This document shows, one piece after another, positions 44,790 to 52,095 of a stretch of 64,000 bases of DNA (the first letter of the stretch is position 1; the number at the start of each line of letters is the position of its first letter). Both the position numbers and the translations under genes were made by a program. The DNA lies in assembly GCF_003846175.1 (NCBI RefSeq), contig NZ_ML123047.1, positions 605,549-669,548 of the forward strand, in the 5' to 3' direction. The notes beneath the pieces are model-generated. The model had not been told where the DNA came from. It did no database searches and worked only from the letters and a program-made list of their open reading frames with translations. The stretch is from Streptomyces sp. ADI95-17 (GTDB lineage Bacteria; Actinomycetota; Actinomycetes; Streptomycetales; Streptomycetaceae).

Positions 44790-44929
44790 GGCTGTGACAA
44801 CGGCGGCGGACCTCTCGAACGGTGGCCTGGACACAGCGGCACGCGCCAACTGCACCGCCAAATGCGGCACAGCCGAACCGATCTACCTTCCCTTCTTACG
44901 CGTTTTTGGGCTCTCGGCAACCGAGTTTC

Positions 44930-44990
44930 TGCAGGTCAGCACGTGATGTGCGAAAAAGGCTTGACTGATGTGAACTCGTGCCTCCTGGCT
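44930..44990. other. att-like site (element-type sequence on both sides)
   Basis: The sequence TTTCTGCAGGTCAGCACGTG, then GATGTGCGAAAAAGGCTTGAC and TGATGTGAACTCGTGCC, carries the arm GAAAAAGGCTTGAC also present at 50.39 and 58.29 kb, directly before the core GATGTGA (44967-44973). To its right there is element-type DNA (SWIM remnant) rather than LLM sequence, so it resembles an element-to-element junction or attP. Confidence 0.6.
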
Positions 44991-45065
44991 CCCTCATTTG
45001 GATGGTCCACCTGGGACTCAAGGTGGCGGTCATATCTCGTTCAGGTCGGTGACTGAAGCGTTACG

Positions 45066-45170
45066 CCCAGACCCTGGTGAGTGCCGCGATGAGGTCGGTG
45101 TCGGCCGGTGCCGCGGGCCACCATCCGCCCTCGTCGTCCGGGAGGTGGGATACGAGCAGCGCCATGGCCG
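45066..45170 (-). pseudogene. Remnant of a SWIM zinc-finger protein gene (3' end)
   Basis: About 90 bp show over 80% identity by eye to the 3' end of the intact SWIM gene at 50.88-50.96 kb (for example GTCGGTGTCGGCCGGTGCCG against GTCGGTATCGGCCGGTGCTG). Read on the minus strand it encodes WWPAAPADTDLIAALTRVW, matching the intact C-terminus EWWPAAPADTDPITALTAVW. A second remnant lies at 46.9 kb, separated by an insertion carrying two or three genes. Confidence 0.85.
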
Positions 45171-45204
45171 TCCGGTGTCAGCCCGAGGTCGCTAGTGTTG
45201 TCAC

Positions 45205-45516
45205 ATGGGCGTGTTGGATACGGCTGGGCTTGAGGCCATGATCGAAGAGGCGACTGTCGATGCCTACAACTACGACGAGCAGCTGACCGGTCTGTTCACC
45301 ATGCTTGAGGAACACCTCGGCCTGCCTTTCACCACCGCGGTTCTCGGCGGCGAGGTAACCGTGGACGGCATCGACCTCACGCCGGACGGACGGATCGTCG
45401 CCCTATGCTCTCGCGGCGGCATTCGGCAATCGATCGGAATCCTGGAGCTGCCGTTGCCCAGCCCGGCGCCCGAGGGCGCGGAGTGGATCGAGGCGTACCG
45501 TCACTGGGCCGGTTGA
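45205..45516 (+). CDS. Small acidic protein, calcium-binding-annotated family
   Basis: 103 aa, MGVLDTAGLEAMIEEATVDA to GAEWIEAYRHWAG. Many Streptomyces genomes contain close relatives near integrated elements, often annotated as calcium-binding protein; no EF-hand loop can be seen, so that label is doubtful. No ribosome-binding site precedes the ATG, 2 nt after TTGTC, which suggests a leaderless transcript. Function unknown. Confidence 0.7.
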   Translation: MGVLDTAGLEAMIEEATVDAYNYDEQLTGLFTMLEEHLGLPFTTAVLGGEVTVDGIDLTPDGRIVALCSRGGIRQSIGILELPLPSPAPEGAEWIEAYRHWAG

Positions 45517-45567
45517 GGTCGGGCACCTCACACCCCGCGCGGGACCGCTTGTCTGGGAGGGCTGAAC

Positions 45568-46766
45568 GTGGCTGACGCCGTACATGGCACGCAGCAGGAC
45601 GCTGGCGAACCGTCGCTGACCGACCTCATCGAGCGCAGTGCCGAGTTGAAGGGGCAGCTTGTTGCCTTCGGGCAGAGCGCCCGCTTTGACCGGTGGCTGA
45701 CGCCCCTCCTGCTTGAGGCCGCAGGGCCTGAGCGGCAGCTGGACGAGGGCGAGGCGATCCGGATCATTGACCACTTCATCCTGCGGTACCGCCTGCCGGA
45801 CGGTGCGACCGTGGCGGACCGTCCGGCAGGCGGAAGGACTTGACCGCGGTCGACCGGGAGACGCTGCTCGGTTGGCGTGACCCGGTCGAGGGCATCTTCG
45901 AGATCCAGCGTAAGGAAGGGGATGCCGTCGTCCTGCTGAACTTGGTCGACGACCTGGAGTACCACACGTACTCGAATGTCGGGCGGACGGCGTTCCGTGG
46001 AGTGTCCAAGGGGTGCTTCCTCCACACCTGCCTGGTACCGGTCCACTCGGCCGGCGGGGCGTGGCTGGTGTCCGGGGCGATGTCGAGCTACCCCAAGTCC
46101 AGCGCCGCCGAGATCGCCCAGGCCGCTCTCCACCTGGCCACCAGCCAACCCGAACTGGTTTTCCGCAACCCCGAAAAGCTTGAGCAGGGATGGCAGCGAA
46201 TGCGGGAGGACCGGGCCGCGTTTGTCGAGTTCTGCGGCGGCGACGAACTGGTTCTGCCACCTGCCGAAGCTGAGGACCTCCTCAATGGCTACTACCGCCA
46301 CCGCCAAGAGGCCGCCGTCGCCGGACAGCCCGACCGTACCCGGGGCAGACGGCTTCCCGGTCTGGACCTGCCGTTTTTCGAGCTGCCGCGAGAACTCGCG
46401 GAGCCGGACACCATCGGCATCATCTACGACGAGGTCGACGGGCTCAACTTCTACGCGGACTACGGGATGCTGCGGGACCTCTTCGCAGCCCCGGCCCTCG
46501 CGGGCCACAGACAGCACCAGGACCTGTTGCGCGCGTACCTGCGCGAGGAGTCGATCGCGCCACTGCCGATCCGCCGACTTGCCGCCGCCCATCCGGAGAC
46601 GGCCGACGCGGTGTTCCGGAAGCTGCTGCGGAAGCCCGGATTCACCTGGAGCGAGCACGGTGAGGCGCTGCTGTGCCGACGCAAGCCCTGGTACTACGCG
46701 AACAAGCCGCGCCCTGGTGTCTCCGTAATCGGCGACCGTCTCAGTGCGCTTGCCGTCGGCCGCTGA
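45568..46766 (+). pseudogene. Hypothetical protein gene split into two overlapping frames
   Basis: Two frames, 45568-45843 (91 aa, GTG start with GGGAGGG) and 45840-46766 (308 aa, TTG start), overlap by TTGA and read like one protein: the first ends RYRLPDGATVADRP, the second opens TAVDRETLLGWRDPVEGIFE. A one-base indel near 45830 likely split an ancestral gene of about 395 codons. The larger part has conserved-looking segments IIYDEVDGLNFYADYGMLRD and SIAPLPIRRLAAAHPETADA. From memory, similar unsplit proteins occur in other Streptomyces with no known function. Translational coupling of two real genes cannot be excluded. Confidence 0.6.
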
Positions 46767-47381
46767 CAGTCACCGTTTACGAGGGCGGCGCGGTGGGCCT
46801 TGGTGGTAGGCAGTCGCCTCGGCGGCGCTCTGCGAAAGGCTCCGACACCCGGCTCATCGGACGCCGGCCGGGGCGATAACTGCCGTCTTCGGTTGCCTCA
46901 TGGCACGTCAGCCCAGGTCAGGGAGGCGTCCCTGGGGAAGGTGCAGGCTCGTTGGTGTCGCCTTCCAGCAGACGGGCGGCGCGTGTGGTGGTGTCGACCG
47001 TGAGGCGTTCCGGGTCCGTGGCGGACGGGCCGCCGGCGACGGGCAGCGCGGCGGTGTGGGGATGGCGCGGGGAGGCCGCGCAGCCCGGGGGTGTGCTCGG
47101 CCAAAAGACCACATGCGGACCTTGGTGTAGAGGAAGGCCAGCCAACTGCGAAGCTAGCTCCGCAGCCTGACGGTGTGTATGATTTTGAGTATCGAAGCTC
47201 GGGCGTGCTTGGGCTACGTGTGTGGTGGCGGGGTGGGAGAGGTGTGTCGCTTCCTGTCCGGCGCCGCGGGCAAGACCCTCTGACACATAACCACCGCACC
47301 ACCCCGCATGGTTTGCAGGCCCGGCAGGGCGGTGCGGCTATACCGTTCCCACGCAGTGCGCGGGGACAGGAAGGACAACCG
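46767..47381. other. Gene-free stretch with a SWIM remnant and leader of the modification genes
   Basis: 615 bp. The middle (46920-47105) is a SWIM remnant, described separately. The right part (47130-47381) has no gene; it holds an imperfect stem (GCACCACCC with GGGCGGTGC, about 47297-47336) and the ribosome-binding site AGGAAGGAC of the next small gene, so it is probably the promoter region of the small membrane gene and hsdS/hsdM. Confidence 0.5.
46920..47105 (-). pseudogene. Remnant of a SWIM zinc-finger protein gene (middle)
   Basis: On the minus strand this encodes pieces such as TTTRAARLLEGDTNEPAPSP and HTAALPVAGGPSATDPERLT, matching the intact SWIM protein's ADTASRAVRLLAGDTADLHL and HTTTLPVAPPPGSGLTSTDL. 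Frames are broken. Together with the 3' remnant at 45.1 kb it represents an older copy of the gene interrupted by an insertion. Confidence 0.8.
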
Positions 47382-47597
47382 ATGAGGATTGTCAACGTTC
47401 ATCATGCATGGTCCCTGCCGCCCCGGACCAGGGGAGTCGTGCTGGTTCTCCTGTGGACCATCGTGGTAGCTGTGGCGTGTGCTTCGTTCATGGGGCATGG
47501 CACGGCTGTACTGGTCGTAGTCGCTACCGCTCTCTTGACTGTCGTGGTGGAGGAGCTGGTGCGTACCGCGATGCGGTACTGGCTGCACACTGTCTGA
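47382..47597 (+). CDS. Small two-helix membrane protein
   Basis: 71 aa, MRIVNVHHAWSLPPRTRGVV; the ATG has AGGAAGGAC 8 nt upstream. Two hydrophobic helices (VVLVLLWTIVVAVACASFMG and TAVLVVVATALLTVVVEELV) span the membrane. It precedes hsdS by 95 bp on the same strand. A structural or regulatory partner for the modification pair is possible; nothing is known. Confidence 0.65.
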   Translation: MRIVNVHHAWSLPPRTRGVVLVLLWTIVVAVACASFMGHGTAVLVVVATALLTVVVEELVRTAMRYWLHTV

Positions 47598-47692
47598 CCA
47601 ACCGGGGTTGGGTGGGGGAGCCATGCGCGTACAGCTCCCCCACCTACAGAAGCAGAGAAATTTGGCATGAGGGGAAGAAGGACGGAGACGCT

Positions 47693-48319
47693 GTGCGAGT
47701 AGACGACACATCGCCGGCTCACGGTGAGCAGATTCCGCTCGGGAGTCTCTGTGAAGTGACGGCTGGCCCATCCGGGTCGCTGCTGGACACCCTGCACGAC
47801 GGCCCTGACGGGGTGCCGGTGATCTCGCCGCCAGATCTCACCGATCACCACACGGTGGACACCCGGCGGCTGCGCCGGGTGCCGTGGGGCGAGGCCAAGC
47901 GGCTCTGCCGGTTCGCGCTGCGGGAAGGCGACCTCCTCGTCGTGCGGCAGGGGACACTCGGTCGGCTGGCGTTGATCGAGGCAGAACACGCCGCATGGTT
48001 CTACGGCTCGTCCTGTCTGCGCCTCAGGCCCCGGCGCGAGTTCGTCCTGCCCGCGTACCTCGTGTCGTATCTGTCCTATCCGCCCGTGCAACGGGCCTTG
48101 CTGGGACAGTCCCTCCCGGGTACGGTCCCGTCGCTCAACTCGACGATGCTGAACGAGTTGCCGGTCACTGTTCCGCCGCTGGACCGGCAGCGCTCCATCG
48201 TCGAGGCCCTGGCCGATGTCGACGCGCGGATCAGGATTCAGCGGCAGATGGCCGACCGCCTTGAGGCACTACGGCCGGCCATCTTCGGAGAGCTGGTTCA
48301 AGGAACGAGGCACACGTGA
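47693..48319 (+). CDS. hsdS: Type I restriction-modification specificity subunit, single target-recognition domain
   Basis: 208 aa from GTG 47693 (GGACGGAG upstream). One target-recognition domain with the HsdS pattern (LREGDLLVVRQGTLGRLALI, FYGSSCLRLRPRREFVLPAY, NSTMLNELPVTVPPLDRQRS) and one conserved C-terminal coiled-coil (VEALADVDARIRIQRQMADR). Standard HsdS has two such halves, so this half-size protein would need to dimerise and recognise a palindromic site (inference). It overlaps hsdM by GTGA, in the uncommon order S then M. Confidence 0.85.
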   Translation: MRVDDTSPAHGEQIPLGSLCEVTAGPSGSLLDTLHDGPDGVPVISPPDLTDHHTVDTRRLRRVPWGEAKRLCRFALREGDLLVVRQGTLGRLALIEAEHAAWFYGSSCLRLRPRREFVLPAYLVSYLSYPPVQRALLGQSLPGTVPSLNSTMLNELPVTVPPLDRQRSIVEALADVDARIRIQRQMADRLEALRPAIFGELVQGTRHT

Positions 48320-50322
48320 GTCCCCTTACCGTCGCGCAGTTGGCAAGGGTCCTCTTCGGCGCCGCCGACATCCTGCGGGGCAGAATGGACGCCTCGCAGT
48401 ACCGTGATGTCGTCTCCGGAATGCTGGTCCTCAAGCGGGCCTCGGACCAGCCCGGTGTTCTTCGGGTGCCCGAGCGGGCGCGTTGGTCCCACATCGTCGG
48501 CTACCAGGGCAAGGCGCTGGGTCACGTACTCAACGACGCCTTGTGGGAACTCGAGCGGAGCAACCCTGAGGTACTGAAGGGTGTCTTTGAAGCCCCCGAC
48601 TTCGACAGAAGGTTGGGCCGTGCCGAGTTGAAGGCACTGGTCGATCACTTCGACCACATTCTACTGAGCGACGACAACCTGGAGTTCGGCGATGAGGTCG
48701 GGCGTGCCTATGACCTGATCCTCAGCGAGTTCGCTGACAGCGCGGGGAAACGGGGTGGTGAGTTCTTCACCCCCCGCTCTGTGGTCCGGCTGATGGTGCG
48801 CCTGGTCCGGCCGCAGGAGGGACAGTCGGTCTACGACCCGTTCGCCGGTTCGGGAGGCATGCTCGTCCAGGCCAGGCAGTATGTCGACGAGCACGACGGG
48901 GACGGCGCGGACCTCGCTCTGTTCGGGCAGGAAGTGAACGGCGCAACGTGGTCCACGGCCCGGCTGAACCTCCTGTTGCACAGCATCACGGACGGTTCGG
49001 TGCTCTGCGGCGACACACTGACCGATCCGCTTCACTCAGTGGAGGACGGGCGTCTCAGACGCTTCGATCGTGTGCTTACCAATCCTCCCTTCTCGATGAA
49101 GTACTCCGAGAAGGAGGTGAGGCACCCGGAGCGGATGAAGTATGGCGGGGCATCAGGACAGCTTAAGAACGCCGACCTGATGAACGTCCAGCATGTTCTG
49201 GCCACACTCCGTCCGGACGGAATCGGAGCTGTGGTCACACCTCATGGTGTGCTGTTTCGGGGTGGGGCTGAAAGGGAGATCCGCCGGGGCATCGTCGAGG
49301 ACGCACGGCTCGAAGCGGTAATCGGTATCGGGCCGAACGTCTTCCACGGCACGTCCCTCCCCGCCTGCATCCTGGTGCTACGGGGTGCGAACGGAACACC
49401 AGCGGATCAGCGCGGCCAGGTGCTGTTCATCAACGCCGAGCGGGAAGTGGTCACCGGGCGGTCTCAGAACCGACTAGAGCCACAGAATATTGAGAAGATC
49501 GTGAGCGTTTTCCGTGAATGGATGGAAATTCCTGGATTCTCGCGGGCGGTCTCGCTGCAGGAGATTGCGGAAAACGACTTCAATCTCAATATCCGGCGCT
49601 ACGTGGACGCGAGTCCTCCTGCCGAACCACCGCTGGACGTACGTGCGACGCTGTTCGGCGGCGTACCACGAAGCGAAGTTGAGACGGAAGTAGCAAAGTT
49701 CCACTCTTACGGCATCGGACTCGCTGACCTGTTCACGCTGAAGAGTGCCGACTATCTCGATTTTCTGAGCGGCGGCTGCGAGGCGACTGCGGCACGTCTC
49801 CCGGGCCTCGCTGCTGCCCGAGAGGAGGAGTTCATCGACAGCTGCCGTTCTTGGTGGGAGGAAGCGGCATCACGAATTGCGGAACTAGCCGAGAGCGAAA
49901 GGCTATTGATGCTGCGCCCCCGGCTCATGGCTTCGTTCCGTGAGGAACTGTTGCCAGCTGAGATTCTGGACCGATACCAGCTGGCCGGAGCCTTCGCTGC
50001 ATGGTGGTCGAACCGGCAGGACGACCTCAGAAGCCTGGACCTCCGTGGCTTTCCTGGGGTGATCGACCGGTGGGCCACGGCCGACGGCAGACAGTCTTCG
50101 TATCTCCCTCAAAACATGGCGCGCGAACGAGTACTCGATGTTCTTGGTGAGGATCTCCGATCTCGAGTGGAGAAGCTCGTTGTCGCAGAACGACAGGGAC
50201 TGGTCAATGTCTACCGCTCATGGGGCGACCGATACGAGACCTCGCTCATGGACCTGGAGAGGCAGAGCGAGGCTGCTGCGGCAAGGCTTGGAGCTCGGTT
50301 GAAGGAGCTTGGTTACACGTGA
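48316..50322 (+). CDS. hsdM: N6-adenine DNA methyltransferase (HsdM-like)
   Basis: 668 aa. N-terminal HsdM helical domain (about 1-130, SQYRDVVSGMLVLKRASDQP), then the methyltransferase core: GGEFFTPRSVVRLMVRLV, motif I DPFAGSGGMLVQA (about 178) and motif IV TNPPFSMKY (about 255). An extra C-terminal 200 residues are helical (FIDSCRSWWEEAASRIAELA, RSRVEKLVVAERQGLVNVYR). It would use SAM to methylate adenine in the sequence chosen by HsdS. No hsdR is found anywhere in the window, so the pair is either a solitary methylation system or works with another nuclease. Confidence 0.9.
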   Translation: MSPLTVAQLARVLFGAADILRGRMDASQYRDVVSGMLVLKRASDQPGVLRVPERARWSHIVGYQGKALGHVLNDALWELERSNPEVLKGVFEAPDFDRRLGRAELKALVDHFDHILLSDDNLEFGDEVGRAYDLILSEFADSAGKRGGEFFTPRSVVRLMVRLVRPQEGQSVYDPFAGSGGMLVQARQYVDEHDGDGADLALFGQEVNGATWSTARLNLLLHSITDGSVLCGDTLTDPLHSVEDGRLRRFDRVLTNPPFSMKYSEKEVRHPERMKYGGASGQLKNADLMNVQHVLATLRPDGIGAVVTPHGVLFRGGAEREIRRGIVEDARLEAVIGIGPNVFHGTSLPACILVLRGANGTPADQRGQVLFINAEREVVTGRSQNRLEPQNIEKIVSVFREWMEIPGFSRAVSLQEIAENDFNLNIRRYVDASPPAEPPLDVRATLFGGVPRSEVETEVAKFHSYGIGLADLFTLKSADYLDFLSGGCEATAARLPGLAAAREEEFIDSCRSWWEEAASRIAELAESERLLMLRPRLMASFREELLPAEILDRYQLAGAFAAWWSNRQDDLRSLDLRGFPGVIDRWATADGRQSSYLPQNMARERVLDVLGEDLRSRVEKLVVAERQGLVNVYRSWGDRYETSLMDLERQSEAAAARLGARLKELGYT

Positions 50323-50359
50323 TCGGCTTGCGCCCTTGGCGCGGATCAACGTGCAACCT

Positions 50360-50412
50360 GCGTTTCTGCAGTTCAGGCCGCGATGGGTGAAAAAGGCTTG
50401 ACTGACGTCACG
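50360..50412. other. att-like junction (attR-like)
   Basis: TTTCTGCAGTTCAGGCCGCG, then GATGGGTGAAAAAGGCTTGAC, then the core GACGTCA (50404-50410), followed by reverse LLM sequence. The arm is nearly identical to that at 44.95 kb, and the right-hand side matches the chromosomal right junction at 58.30 kb, so this is a second element-LLM boundary. Confidence 0.75.
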
Positions 50413-50618
50413 AGCGTTCCCAAACGGATACGCTCGGTTGATGCGGCGGCAGCGCCAAGGGTGGGTACGGCACCGAACCAGGGTTGGTCGCGGAAGCTCC
50501 GCCACGACAGGTGGTCATAGGTGTAGGCGGCGTGGAAGTCGAGTTCCTCGGCTCGCTGCCACACTTTCTTCCCCTCGGCCCAGGGGTAGATCGGAAGGAT
50601 CACGGTGCTCAGGCGCAT
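50373..50618 (-). pseudogene. N-terminal LLM fragment
   Basis: 81 codons from ATG 50618: MRLSTVILPIYPWAEGKKVW to LGTLVTS, then seven residues contributed by junction DNA (VKPFSPI, AA) and a stop. It matches the first 62 residues of the intact LLM gene and breaks at exactly the codon where the chromosomal gene was split. Its sequence differs from the 58.5-kb fragment (for example PIYPWAEGKK against PIHRWSEGRK), so it came from another strain or another LLM allele. Confidence 0.9.
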
Positions 50619-50639
50619 GGGCAGAGCCTACGTGGCGGC

Positions 50640-50722
50640 CGAAGGTCGCCATCCTCACGTCCGACGTCGACGATTTTCCGCGGTTGTGCGGCAGCAAGGT
50701 TCGGCTCATCGGCCTCTGGCCG
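50640..50722 (+). pseudogene. Remnant of a PIN-domain toxin gene (3' end)
   Basis: The reading VAILTSDVDDFPRLCGSKVR then LIGLW matches the C-terminal end of the PIN protein at 58.14-58.21 kb (VVVLTFDIDDMTRLCGGRVR then LIGI). Only the last 25 or so codons remain. It precedes the decayed att-like site exactly as the longer PIN gene precedes the right junction. Confidence 0.8.
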
Positions 50723-50779
50723 CAGCACTGTCCCGAAGTCGGTTGCCGGAGTCCGCAAGAGCAGTGGGCCGGTCGGTTT

Positions 50780-50832
50780 CGCAGGTCAGCGCATGATGCA
50801 TGAACGAGGCGCGACTGACGTGGACTTGTGCC
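50780..50832. other. Decayed att-like site
   Basis: GGTTTCGCAGGTCAGCGCAT, GATGCATGAACGAGGCGCGAC, TGACGTGGACTTGTGCC aligns with the 44.95-kb site over about 55 bases with roughly 75-80% identity by eye; core GACGTGG at 50817-50823. To its right the SWIM gene begins, as at 44.97 kb. Confidence 0.6.
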
Positions 50833-50859
50833 CCACCGCCCACGGGCCTGTCGTTCGTG

Positions 50860-52095
50860 TCACGCCTCGGTCTGCTGCCAGACCGCGGTGAGCGCTGTGA
50901 TCGGGTCGGTATCGGCCGGTGCTGCGGGCCACCATTCGCCGTCGTCATCCTGGAGGTAGGGGTACCAGCAGGTGTCGGGGCCCAGGCGCAGCTGGATGCC
51001 GTGGTCGGTGAGGGTGAGGCGGTTGCGCCAGGTCCGGAGAGGGCCGGGTGTGGTGGTCATCTCGGTGAGGGCTGTGGTCAGAGTGGCGCGGGCAGCCGAC
51101 ATCGTTGCCGGGGCTGGGGTGTGGGGTTGTTCGGCGACGGTGAGGCCCGTCGTGCCGCCGTGGCGCCAGGCGCGGGTGAGGCGGGCGAACTCGGTCGGTC
51201 TGGTGCCGGTGTTCTCGATCAGGTGGTGAAACCACTCGGGGCCGGGGCTGCACGCGGCGATCCGTACCGTGTCCTGGTGCTGGGTCAGGTGCAAGTCGGC
51301 GGTGTCACCCGCGAGGAGCCGTACGGCGCGTGAGGCGGTGTCGGCTACGAGGTGCTCCAGGTCCGTGGAGGTCAGGCCGCTGCCGGGTGGTGGGGCTACG
51401 GGCAGGGTCGTGGTGTGGGCGGCCGGTGCGGGGAGTTCTGGCAGCCCGGGGGCGTGTTCGGCCCAGTCGGTGTACGCGGCGGAGGCCGGGACGCCGGTCG
51501 GGGCCGGGGGGCTCGCTGCCTGCCGGGGCACTGTACGGCGTGTGCGCAGCTGGGCGAGGACCTCCTCGCGGCCTCGGCCGCGCAGCGCGAAGAGCACGAA
51601 CGGGTCGGCGTCGATGGCGGCGGCGATGGCGTAGCAGAGCGCGGCGGCGTGTTTGCAGGGGTATCCCCAGTCGGGGCAGGAGCAGTCCGGGTCGAGTTCG
51701 GTGGGCTGGGGGAGAAGGGGGACGCCCGCCTGGCGGGCGTCGTCGACGAGTTCGGCGGGCATCTCGCCGTCGAGGAGCGCCGCCAGATGCCCGGCACGGG
51801 CTGCGACGGTGTCGAGCAGGGTGTCCCATTGGGCGTCGGTGAGGACGGGCAGACGGACCGAGGAGCGGTACGGGCTCGGCCGGCTGCCCTGGACGGCGGC
51901 CTTGACCCGGCCCGGGGCGACATCGGCTGGGCCGACCTTGCCCTGACGGGCGTAGGTACGTCCGCGGGACAGGCGTCCGGCGTCCAGGGTGGAGTCCTCC
52001 AGGGCCGTCACCCACGCCTGGCCCCACCAGGTCGTGGCGAAGGCGCGCTTGCCACGGGCGGGTGTGCGGCGCTGGCCGGGGAGTGCACGGGTCAT
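50860..52095 (-). CDS. SWIM zinc-finger protein
   Basis: 411 aa from the ATG at 52093-52095. It opens RAFATTWWGQAWVTALEDST and LDAGRLSRGRTYARQGKV, a conserved N-terminal domain of this family, then carries the SWIM motif CSCPDWGYPCKHAAAL (C-x-C...C-x-H) near residue 180. SWIM fingers bind DNA or proteins; this family is usually found next to SNF2 helicases. Its start overlaps the helicase stop by ATGA, so both are made from one message. Decayed relatives of this gene lie at 45.1 and 46.9 kb. Confidence 0.9.
   Translation of the reverse strand: MTRALPGQRRTPARGKRAFATTWWGQAWVTALEDSTLDAGRLSRGRTYARQGKVGPADVAPGRVKAAVQGSRPSPYRSSVRLPVLTDAQWDTLLDTVAARAGHLAALLDGEMPAELVDDARQAGVPLLPQPTELDPDCSCPDWGYPCKHAAALCYAIAAAIDADPFVLFALRGRGREEVLAQLRTRRTVPRQAASPPAPTGVPASAAYTDWAEHAPGLPELPAPAAHTTTLPVAPPPGSGLTSTDLEHLVADTASRAVRLLAGDTADLHLTQHQDTVRIAACSPGPEWFHHLIENTGTRPTEFARLTRAWRHGGTTGLTVAEQPHTPAPATMSAARATLTTALTEMTTTPGPLRTWRNRLTLTDHGIQLRLGPDTCWYPYLQDDDGEWWPAAPADTDPITALTAVWQQTEA

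Larger units (their letters stand above)
50323..50859. other. Fossil junction region, no intact gene
   Basis: In 537 bp between hsdM and the SWIM gene lie, left to right: an att-like site with the 50.4-kb LLM fragment, a PIN-toxin remnant, and a decayed att-like site. Each is listed separately. Together they mark the boundary between two tandemly accreted segments. Confidence 0.7.

Noticed and set aside
45205..45516. EF-hand calcium-binding protein
   Set aside because: Relatives carry that label, but no DxDxDG loop is visible in the 103-aa sequence.
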